Positions 1-5,461 of a DNA stretch of 9,222 bases are shown piece by piece. The stretch's first letter is position 1; each line of letters begins with the position of its first letter. The notes under the pieces were generated by a model. That model was not told the origin of the DNA. It saw nothing but the letters and a program-made list of their open reading frames with translations, and did not search any database. Position numbers and translations under genes: made by a program. Source of the DNA: Novosphingobium sp. UBA1948 (lineage in GTDB: Bacteria; Pseudomonadota; Alphaproteobacteria; Sphingomonadales; Sphingomonadaceae); NCBI GenBank assembly GCA_002336765.1, contig DDES01000206.1, forward strand, positions 1 to 9,222. Direction: 5' to 3'.

Positions 1-182
1 GGCTGGGGAGGGCTGACCGGCGCGGGGGCAGGCTCGGGCGGCAGATCGGCGCGTTCGAGGACCGGCCCGTCCTGAAACCAGCTATGGCGGCATTTGGCGC
101 AGCGGACCGTGCGGCCTTCGATGCCGATGGCGCTGTCGGGCACTGCATAGCGCGTGGCGCAGGCTGGGCAGGTGATAATCAT
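1..182 (-). CDS. MJ0042-type zinc-ribbon domain protein (N-terminal part)
   Basis: The minus strand from ATG at 182 is open to the window edge, giving 60 residues with no stop. The protein opens MIITCPACATRYAVPDSAIG and has two Cys-X2-Cys pairs, C5/C8 and C28/C31. This is the four-cysteine zinc ribbon of the MJ0042 family, normally found at the N-terminus of otherwise poorly conserved alphaproteobacterial proteins. A conserved-looking HSWF follows at 33-36, and from about residue 47 the sequence becomes Pro/Ala-rich, as expected of a linker to a missing C-terminal region, often a membrane segment. The gene is divergent from ftsE, with 190 bases between the starts. The ribosome-binding site is weak. 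The role is unknown; zinc binding is inferred from the cysteines only. Family assignment is fairly sure, function is not. Confidence 0.85.
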   Translation of the reverse strand, partial: MIITCPACATRYAVPDSAIGIEGRTVRCAKCRHSWFQDGPVLERADLPPEPAPAPVSPPQ

Positions 183-299
183 TAGCTCAGCCTATTGCCC
201 CCGCCTTGCGCCCCGCACAAGTCGGCCAAACCCCTGCATCACGCATTTGTGGGCTTTTTTCCACCGCTCCTTTTTTCGCAGGGCGAGGCGGGCTATAGG

Positions 300-331
300 A
301 TGGGGCAATGGTCGTATCACGCTTGCCCCAT
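300..331. repeat. 9-bp perfect inverted repeat upstream of ftsE
   Basis: Bases 300-308 (ATGGGGCAA) are the exact reverse complement of 323-331 (TTGCCCCAT), separated by 14 bases. G-U pairs could extend the stem by two on the outside, and CGT/ACG (313-315 and 319-321) could pair inside the loop. It lies just downstream of a TATAGG box-like sequence (294-299), so it would be an operator or an early 5' UTR hairpin of the ftsE transcript. No T-run follows, and both flanking genes read away from it, so it is not a terminator. Function is inferred only. Confidence 0.6.
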
Positions 332-372
332 TTCGCGCCCTCGGGGCTCCTTTTCGGCGCGGGTGTCCGTCG

Positions 373-1125
373 ATGACCGGTGCTGGCGAAATCGCGCGCT
401 TCGACAATGTTGGCTTGCGCTATGGGCCAGAGCGCGAGGTGCTCACCGACATCGGTTTCTCGCTGCATGCGGGTCATTTCTATTTTCTGACCGGCGCCAG
501 CGGTGCGGGCAAAAGCTCGCTTTTGCGCATGCTCTATCTGGCGCAACGGCCCACGCGCGGGGCGATCCGTCTGTTCGGTACCGATGCCATCACCCTGCCG
601 CGCGACCGCTTGCCGGGGTTCCGGCGCCGCATTGGCGTGGTTTATCAGGATTACCGGCTGGTGCCGCATCTCTCGGCCTTCGACAATGTCGCGCTGCCCT
701 TGCGGGTGGCGGGCATGCCGGAAAAGGATGTGGCGCGCCCCGTGGCGGATATGCTCGAATGGGTGGGGCTGGCCGACCGGATGGATGCCAATCCGCTCAG
801 CCTGTCGGGCGGAGAGCAACAGCGCGTGGCCATCGCGCGCGCCGTCATCAACCGTCCGGAACTGCTGGTGGCCGACGAGCCGACCGGCAACGTTGATCCC
901 GAGATGGCGATCAAGCTGTTGCGTCTGTTCGAGGCGCTCAACCGCCTGGGGACGACCGTGGTGGTGGCCACCCACGATCTCCATCTGCTCAAGAAGATCG
1001 AGGGCAGCCTCATCATGCGGCTCGACAAGGGCCAACTGCACGATCCCACCGGCGCGCTGCGCTATCCGCCGCGCAAAGAGGGTTTGGCCCGCCCACAGAA
1101 TACCGGCCGGGAGGTGGCGCCGTGA
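373..1125 (+). CDS. ftsE: Cell division ATP-binding protein FtsE
   Basis: ABC-type ATPase that partners FtsX at the inner-membrane division site, where ATP hydrolysis is known to control periplasmic wall hydrolases. With the ATG at 373 the protein has 250 residues. Visible motifs in order are the Walker A GASGAGKS (41-48), the Q-loop YQDYRL (Q92), the signature LSGGEQQRVAIARA (144-157), the Walker B LLVADEP with catalytic E169, and the switch H201. All catalytic positions are intact. The reading frame is open back to 154, but residues upstream of this ATG look unlike FtsE and cover non-coding DNA, so the ATG at 373 is preferred, although its ribosome-binding site is poor (GGGTG at 361-365). 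A tail of about 28 residues after the ATPase core makes it longer than the usual 220-235. The stop overlaps the GTG of ftsX by four bases (GTGA). Confidence 0.95.
   Translation: MTGAGEIARFDNVGLRYGPEREVLTDIGFSLHAGHFYFLTGASGAGKSSLLRMLYLAQRPTRGAIRLFGTDAITLPRDRLPGFRRRIGVVYQDYRLVPHLSAFDNVALPLRVAGMPEKDVARPVADMLEWVGLADRMDANPLSLSGGEQQRVAIARAVINRPELLVADEPTGNVDPEMAIKLLRLFEALNRLGTTVVVATHDLHLLKKIEGSLIMRLDKGQLHDPTGALRYPPRKEGLARPQNTGREVAP
1109..1114 (+). promoter_or_regulatory. Ribosome-binding site of ftsX
   Basis: GGGAGG lies 7 bases before the GTG at 1122, inside the last codons of ftsE. It supports this GTG as the start of ftsX and suggests translational coupling. Confidence 0.7.
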
Positions 1126-2063
1126 GCCTGTTTGGTGCGGGCGGCCTGTTTGGTGCGGGCGGATTGTCGGGATGGCGGCCTTCGGGCGGCGGCGATGGTG
1201 TGCTGGTGCCGCAGGCGCGGCTGTCGGGCCCGACGCTGTGGGTGATCGCGATCATGGTGGCGTTGATGGTGGTAGCCGCGGCCACGGGCCTTGCGCTGCG
1301 TCGCATTGCCGCCACCGCCGAGGCTGATCTGTCCGGCGGGATCACGGTGCAGATCATCGAGGCGCAGGTTCCGGCGCGCAACGCGCAGGCAGCGGCGGCG
1401 GAGCAGGCTTTGCGCGGGCTGAAAGGCGTCGAATTTGTGCGCGCCGTGCCGCAGGACGAGGTGGACCAGTTGCTGGCTCCGTGGCTGGGCGCGGGGATGA
1501 GTGACAGCGATCTGGTGCCCGTGCCTGCCTTGCTGGATGTGCGGCTGGATGGCGCGGCGGATGCCGGGCGCGTTTCGGCGCTGCGCGAGGCTTTGCGCAA
1601 GGTGGCACCCGCCGCAAGGGTCGATGCGCAGGCCAGTTGGCTTGATCCGGTGTTTTCGGCGGTGGATTCGCTGCGTTGGCTGGCCGTGACGATGGTGGGG
1701 CTGCTGGGGGTGGCGATGGCGGCGGCGGTGTTGCTCTCCACCCGCTCGGCGCTGGGGGCGCATCGCGGTACGATCGAGATCGTGCACAACCTTGGCGGCA
1801 CCGACACCCAGATTGCGCGGATTTTCCAGCGCTCGGTGGGGATTGATGCCGCGCTGGGCGGGGCGATCGGTCTGGTACTGGGCCTGCTGGCGGTGGTGGT
1901 GCTGGGCGCGCGTTTTGCGGCGTTGGGTGCGGGGCTGGTGGCGGGCGGAGCCTTGGCCCCGCTGGACTGGGCCTTGCTCGCGCTGGTGCCGGTGCTGGCG
2001 GCGCTGCTGGCGATGGTGACCGCGCGGATCAGCGTGCTCGTCGCCTTGCGGCGGATGCTCTGA
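1122..2063 (+). CDS. ftsX: Cell division membrane protein FtsX
   Basis: Membrane subunit of the FtsEX complex. The 313-residue protein has the FtsX layout: a short cytoplasmic N-terminus, a first transmembrane helix at about 39-59, a periplasmic domain (about 60-185), and three more helices at about 187-206, 242-262 and 283-301. Positions 204-225 (LLSTRSALGAHRGTIEIVHN) hold the conserved cytoplasmic segment after helix 2, and the LGG that follows (224-226) is typical of the family. The start is the GTG at 1122, four bases inside ftsE and preceded by GGGAGG. The N-terminal 25 residues are Gly-rich and contain a tandem LFGAGG repeat. Sequence similarity between FtsX proteins is low outside the C-terminal half, so the call rests on topology plus position directly behind ftsE, and both agree. 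Confidence 0.93.
   Translation: MSLFGAGGLFGAGGLSGWRPSGGGDGVLVPQARLSGPTLWVIAIMVALMVVAAATGLALRRIAATAEADLSGGITVQIIEAQVPARNAQAAAAEQALRGLKGVEFVRAVPQDEVDQLLAPWLGAGMSDSDLVPVPALLDVRLDGAADAGRVSALREALRKVAPAARVDAQASWLDPVFSAVDSLRWLAVTMVGLLGVAMAAAVLLSTRSALGAHRGTIEIVHNLGGTDTQIARIFQRSVGIDAALGGAIGLVLGLLAVVVLGARFAALGAGLVAGGALAPLDWALLALVPVLAALLAMVTARISVLVALRRML
1127..1162 (+). repeat. Two perfect 18-bp tandem copies at the 5' end of ftsX
   Basis: Bases 1127-1144 and 1145-1162 are identical 18-mers (CCTGTTTGGTGCGGGCGG). They stay in frame and encode LFGAGG twice in the cytoplasmic N-terminus of FtsX. The multiple-of-three unit means gain or loss of a copy by slippage would keep the frame. Confidence 0.95.
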
Positions 2064-2064
2064 T

Positions 2065-2595
2065 ATGCTGCGCCGCATTGCCTCGATCCTGTTGCTGGCA
2101 TGGGCCTTGGGCTTTGTGGGTTTTGCCGTGTTCCTGCCCGGTCCGGCCAGTGTCGAGAACACCGGCGCGGTGGTGGTGCTGACCGGCGGTGAGGGGCGCA
2201 TCCAGCGTGGGCTGGAGATTCTGGCGCAGGGCCATGCTCCGCTGATGCTGGTTTCGGGCGTCGATCCCGAGGTGAAGCCACAGGAATTCGTGGCCGAATA
2301 CAAAGTGCCGCCCGCCACGATGCGCTGTTGCGTCACGCTGGGCTATGATTCGATCGATACGCGCAGCAATGCCCGCGAAACGGCTGCCTATGTTCGCACC
2401 CATCGCCTGCGTTCGATCCGGTTGGTAACCTCCGATTGGCATATGCGCCGCGCGGGTTGGGAATTGCGCCGTGCCTTGCCTGATGATGTCGAGATCATCG
2501 AGGATGCCGTGCCGACCCGCCCTTCGTTCAACATTCTTTTCGCTGAATACAGCAAATATCTTGCCCGCCGCGCGTGGCATGTGGGAGCCGCGTGA
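2065..2595 (+). CDS. DUF218 (YdcF/ElyC/SanA-like) membrane-anchored protein
   Basis: The 176-residue protein has an N-terminal hydrophobic anchor (about 5-24) followed by a DUF218 domain. Recognisable family segments are VVLTGGEGRI (37-46), LMLVSGV (60-66), TRSNARETA (99-107) and VTSDWHMRRA (121-130). Acidic and His/Arg residues in these blocks form the pocket in this family. Characterised relatives (SanA, ElyC) act in envelope integrity and in surface or wall polymer metabolism, but the reaction here cannot be named. The ATG follows the ftsX stop after one base, with a weak GCGGA upstream, and the stop overlaps the plsC ATG by one base. A location between ftsX and an acyltransferase fits a periplasmic or membrane-surface envelope role. 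Family is quite sure; substrate is unknown. Confidence 0.85.
   Translation: MLRRIASILLLAWALGFVGFAVFLPGPASVENTGAVVVLTGGEGRIQRGLEILAQGHAPLMLVSGVDPEVKPQEFVAEYKVPPATMRCCVTLGYDSIDTRSNARETAAYVRTHRLRSIRLVTSDWHMRRAGWELRRALPDDVEIIEDAVPTRPSFNILFAEYSKYLARRAWHVGAA
2583..2587 (+). promoter_or_regulatory. Ribosome-binding site deciding the plsC start
   Basis: GGGAG sits 7 bases before the ATG at 2595. It favours that ATG over an in-frame ATG at 2574 that lies upstream of it within the preceding gene. The GTG at 2592 and ATG at 2598 remain possible. Confidence 0.55.
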
Positions 2596-3284
2596 TGATG
2601 GGTGTTCGTTCTGTACTGTTTGCCCTCTGGTTTGGCGTGGCCAGCGTCGGGCTGGGGCTGCTCAATCCCTTCCTGCAACTCTTCCGCGACCGGCGCCACA
2701 TCGTTGCCAATTGCGAACGCTGGTCGGCGGCGCAGCGCTGGGGGGTGGAACATATTCTGGGCATCAGACTTGTTATCGAAGGTGGTTTGCCGGAGGGGCC
2801 AGTGCTGGTGGCGATGAAGCACGAGAGCATGTTCGAGGCGGTCGATATGCCCACGCTGCTGCCGTTCCCCGCCATCTTTGCCAAGGTGGAACTGTTGCGC
2901 CTGCCCGCGTGGGGCAAGGCGGCCGCGCGCTATGGATTGGTGCCGGTGGAGCGCGATCAGGGGGCCAAGGCCTTGCGGGCGATGCTGGCGGCGGCGCGCC
3001 AGCTTTCGTCCGAAAACCGCCCGCTGGCGATTTTTCCCGAAGGCACCCGTGTTCCGCATGGCACCCGCCCGCCGTTGCAGGCCGGTTTTGCGGGGCTTTA
3101 CAAGATGCTGGGCACGCCGGTCGTGCCCGTGGCGGTGGACAGCGGCCCGCTGATGCGCGGTTTCTGGAAAAAGCGCGGCACGATCACCTATCGCTTTGGC
3201 GAGCCGATCCCCGCAGGGCTCCCGCGTGAGGAGATCGAGGCGCGGGTGCATGCCGCGATCAATGCCTTGAACACACCGGAATGA
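2595..3284 (+). CDS. plsC: PlsC-type 1-acyl-sn-glycerol-3-phosphate acyltransferase
   Basis: Inner-membrane acyltransferase of the PlsC/LPLAT family, which adds the second acyl chain to lysophosphatidic acid to make phosphatidic acid. From the ATG at 2595 it has 229 residues. An N-terminal hydrophobic stretch (about 3-24) precedes the catalytic domain. Motif I reads KHESMFE, with H76 and, five positions later, E81 instead of the common Asp (H-X4-E rather than H-X4-D). The FPEGTR block is at 147-152 and a VVPVAVDSG block follows near 176-184. Glutamate variants of motif I occur, as I recall, in alphaproteobacterial homologues, so the enzyme is probably active. It overlaps its upstream neighbour by one base and the transporter gene by four (ATGA). 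A related lysophospholipid or ornithine-lipid acyltransferase role cannot be excluded. Confidence 0.88.
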   Translation: MMGVRSVLFALWFGVASVGLGLLNPFLQLFRDRRHIVANCERWSAAQRWGVEHILGIRLVIEGGLPEGPVLVAMKHESMFEAVDMPTLLPFPAIFAKVELLRLPAWGKAAARYGLVPVERDQGAKALRAMLAAARQLSSENRPLAIFPEGTRVPHGTRPPLQAGFAGLYKMLGTPVVPVAVDSGPLMRGFWKKRGTITYRFGEPIPAGLPREEIEARVHAAINALNTPE

Positions 3285-4546
3285 CTGACGAACCAACACC
3301 CGAGGTGCCGCGCTCGCTGCTCGATACGCTGGGGCCCGGGCTGGTGACGGGGGCGGCTGACGATGATCCCTCGGGGATCGCCACCTACAGTCAGGTCGGC
3401 GCGGGCTTCGGTTTTGGCCTCGCCTGGCCGATGCTGTTTTCCTATCCGCTGCTGGCGGCCATCCAGCTTGCCTGCGCGCGCATCGGCAGCGTGACCGGCC
3501 ACGGCATCGCGCATAATCTGAAACGCCATTACCCAAGGCCGGTGCTGGCGCTGGCGGTGATGCTGTTGCTGGTGGCCAACACGATCAACCTTGGCGCCGA
3601 TCTGGGCGCGATGGCGGCGGCCCTCAATCTGCTGATCCCGGGGCCGGTGCTGCTCTATGTGGTGCTGTTCGGGCTGGCCTCGGTGGGGCTGGAAGTTTTC
3701 ATTTCCTATGCCCGCTATGAATCGATCCTCAAATGGACGACACTCTCGCTGCTGGCCTATGTCGCCGTGCCCTTTGTGGCGCATCTCGACTGGGGTGCGG
3801 TGCTGCGCGGTCTGCTGGTGCCCACTCTGCCGCAAGGGCGCGAGGCGGCGATGGCACTGGTGGCGCTGCTGGGCACAACCATCAGCCCCTATCTCTTTTT
3901 CTGGCAGGCGGGGCAGGAGGTGGAGGAGCAGCACCGGCTCCATCTGCACCCGCTGGGGGTTTTTCCGCGCCGCGCCTCGGGCAGCCTGTCGCGGCTGCGA
4001 CTTGACACGATGGTGGGCATGGGGGTGACGCATATCACGGCGCTGGCCATCATCATCGCCACCGCCGCCACGCTGCACAGTCACGGTATCACCCAGATCA
4101 CCAGTGCCGATCAAGCTGCCCTCGCTTTGCGGCCCATCGCGGGGGACTATGCGTTCCTGCTGTTCGCCATCGGCATTGTCGGCACCGGCCTGTTGGCGGT
4201 GCCCGTGCTGGCGGGCAGCGCGGCCTATGCGCTCTCCGAGACCTTCGATTGGGAAGAGGGGCTGGACAAGAAGCCCCGCGCCGCCCGCGCCTTCTATGGC
4301 GCGATCGGGTCGGCAACGCTGGGCGGGGTGGTGTTCAACTTTCTGGGCATCGATCCCATTCGCGCGCTTTACTGGACCGCCGTTATCAACGGGCTGCTGG
4401 CCCCGCCGCTGATGGTGATGACGCTGCTCGTGGCCCGCAATCCCCGCGTGATGGGGCGGCTGGTGCTGCCGCGCGGATTGGCCGCGCTGGGTTGGGTGGC
4501 GACCGGCGTGATGGTGGTGGCCGGCGGGGCCTTTCTGCTCAGTTGA
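3281..4546 (+). CDS. NRAMP-family divalent metal transporter, divergent metal site
   Basis: Polytopic membrane protein of 421 residues with about 11 hydrophobic segments. The first helix carries DDDPSGIATYSQ (27-38), at the place of the DPGN metal-binding motif of classical NRAMP/MntH proteins. The sixth helix carries GTTISPYLFFWQA (198-210), where classical members have a Met-Pro-His motif. The key Met is thus Ser202 and the His is Tyr204. This places it in the divergent branch of NRAMP-related bacterial proteins rather than with the manganese/iron importer MntH. The Met provides selectivity for transition metals over calcium and magnesium, so a different ion, such as magnesium, is possible but unproven. 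It overlaps plsC by four bases, has no clear ribosome-binding site of its own, and is probably made by translational coupling. It ends 3 bases before the convergent tyrA stop. Confidence 0.85.
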   Translation: MTDEPTPEVPRSLLDTLGPGLVTGAADDDPSGIATYSQVGAGFGFGLAWPMLFSYPLLAAIQLACARIGSVTGHGIAHNLKRHYPRPVLALAVMLLLVANTINLGADLGAMAAALNLLIPGPVLLYVVLFGLASVGLEVFISYARYESILKWTTLSLLAYVAVPFVAHLDWGAVLRGLLVPTLPQGREAAMALVALLGTTISPYLFFWQAGQEVEEQHRLHLHPLGVFPRRASGSLSRLRLDTMVGMGVTHITALAIIIATAATLHSHGITQITSADQAALALRPIAGDYAFLLFAIGIVGTGLLAVPVLAGSAAYALSETFDWEEGLDKKPRAARAFYGAIGSATLGGVVFNFLGIDPIRALYWTAVINGLLAPPLMVMTLLVARNPRVMGRLVLPRGLAALGWVATGVMVVAGGAFLLS

Positions 4547-4561
4547 CGCCTATTTCGCGTC
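4545..4561. other. Short hairpin at the convergent gene junction
   Basis: GACGC (4545-4549) and GCGTC (4557-4561) pair around a 7-base loop. The element covers the transporter stop, the 3-base gap and the tyrA stop. There is no T-run on either strand, so it is at best a weak, factor-dependent end or an RNA-stabilising 3' structure. Confidence 0.3.
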
Positions 4562-5461
4562 GCGGCCGAAATTGACGCTCGCCACATCCTGCCCCTGTTC
4601 GATGATCGAGCGGCGTATGGCGCGGGTGCGGGTGAAGTGGTCGTAAAGCTGTTGGCCATCGCCGATGCGGATGGCGCGTTGCAGCGCGGTGAGATCCTCG
4701 GTGAAACGCTGGAGCATTTCGAGCACCGCATCCTTGTTCGACAGGAACACGTCGCGCCACATGGTGGGGTCGCTGGCGGCGATGCGGGTGAAATCGCGGA
4801 AACCGCCCGCGGAATATTTGATGACCTCGCTCTGCGTCACCTCTTCCAGATCGCTGGCGGTGCCGACGATGGTGTAGGCAATCAGGTGGGGTAGGTGGCT
4901 GGTGACAGCCAGCACGCGGTCGTGGTGGGCGGCGTCCATCACCTCCACCTTGGCCCCCATCGCTTCCCATAGCGCGGTAAGGCGGGCGACTTGGCCCATG
5001 TCCTCACCTTCGGCCGGGGTCAGGATGCACCAGCGACCCTCGAACAGGCTGGCAAAGCCCGCGTCGGGGCCGGAGTTTTCGGTGCCCGCAACGGGGTGGG
5101 CGGGGATGATGGTGTGGGTCGGTAGAGCCTCGCCCAAAGCTTTGGCCACCGCTTCCTTGGAGGAGCCAACATCCGAGATGATGGCATCGGGCGCCAGCGC
5201 GGCGGCACAGGCCTGCGCGGCCTCGCCCATCGCGCCCAGTGGCACGCAAAAGATCACCAGATCGGCGCCTGCCACCGCCTGCGCGGGCGTGTCGCAAACC
5301 TCGCCCACCAGATGCCGCTCGGCGGCGCGGGTGCGGGTGGCGGGATCGGCGTCATAGCCGCTGGTGGCCACGGCGGGCAGATGTTCGGCCAGCGCAAGGC
5401 CGATTGAGCCGCCTTGCAGCCCGAGGCCAATGATGGCGACCTTGCTGAAGGGTGTACTCAT
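4550..5461 (-). CDS. tyrA: Prephenate/arogenate (cyclohexadienyl) dehydrogenase
   Basis: NAD(P)-dependent oxidative decarboxylase of tyrosine synthesis, acting on prephenate and/or arogenate in the cytoplasm. The 303-residue protein starts with a Rossmann fold, VAIIGLGLQGGSIG (8-21), followed by FCVPLGAM (71-78). The TyrA active-site segment HPVAGTENSG (122-131) contains the catalytic His. SHLPHLIAY (188-196) and GFRDFTRIAASDPTMW (220-235) form the dimerisation and substrate-binding part. There is no chorismate mutase or ACT domain, so it is the short, single-function form. The ATG overlaps the hisC stop by four bases (ATGA), with AGAAGG only three bases upstream, so coupling is likely. The Zymomonas enzyme in the same gene arrangement is a cyclohexadienyl dehydrogenase using both substrates; the same breadth is inferred here. 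Confidence 0.94.
   Translation of the reverse strand: MSTPFSKVAIIGLGLQGGSIGLALAEHLPAVATSGYDADPATRTRAAERHLVGEVCDTPAQAVAGADLVIFCVPLGAMGEAAQACAAALAPDAIISDVGSSKEAVAKALGEALPTHTIIPAHPVAGTENSGPDAGFASLFEGRWCILTPAEGEDMGQVARLTALWEAMGAKVEVMDAAHHDRVLAVTSHLPHLIAYTIVGTASDLEEVTQSEVIKYSAGGFRDFTRIAASDPTMWRDVFLSNKDAVLEMLQRFTEDLTALQRAIRIGDGQQLYDHFTRTRAIRRSIIEQGQDVASVNFGRDAK

Noticed and set aside
154..372. 73-codon N-terminal extension of FtsE
   Set aside because: It covers the divergent regulatory region and part of the zinc-ribbon gene on the other strand. FtsE homology begins only near the ATG at 373.
1013..2336. Two long minus-strand open frames (over 420 codons each) opposite ftsX and the DUF218 gene
   Set aside because: Their products are low-complexity Ala/Ser/Thr/Arg/Gln-rich with no domain, they overlap each other, and they lie antisense to well-supported genes. 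GC-rich DNA produces such stop-free shadows.
3364..3380. Perfect GATCCC-TCG-GGGATC hairpin inside the transporter gene
   Set aside because: It falls on the codons for the conserved DDPSGIA motif, so coding constraint explains it.
2388..4114. Long minus-strand open frames opposite plsC and the transporter gene
   Set aside because: His/Gln/Arg-rich translations typical of antisense frames of membrane protein genes; no motif.
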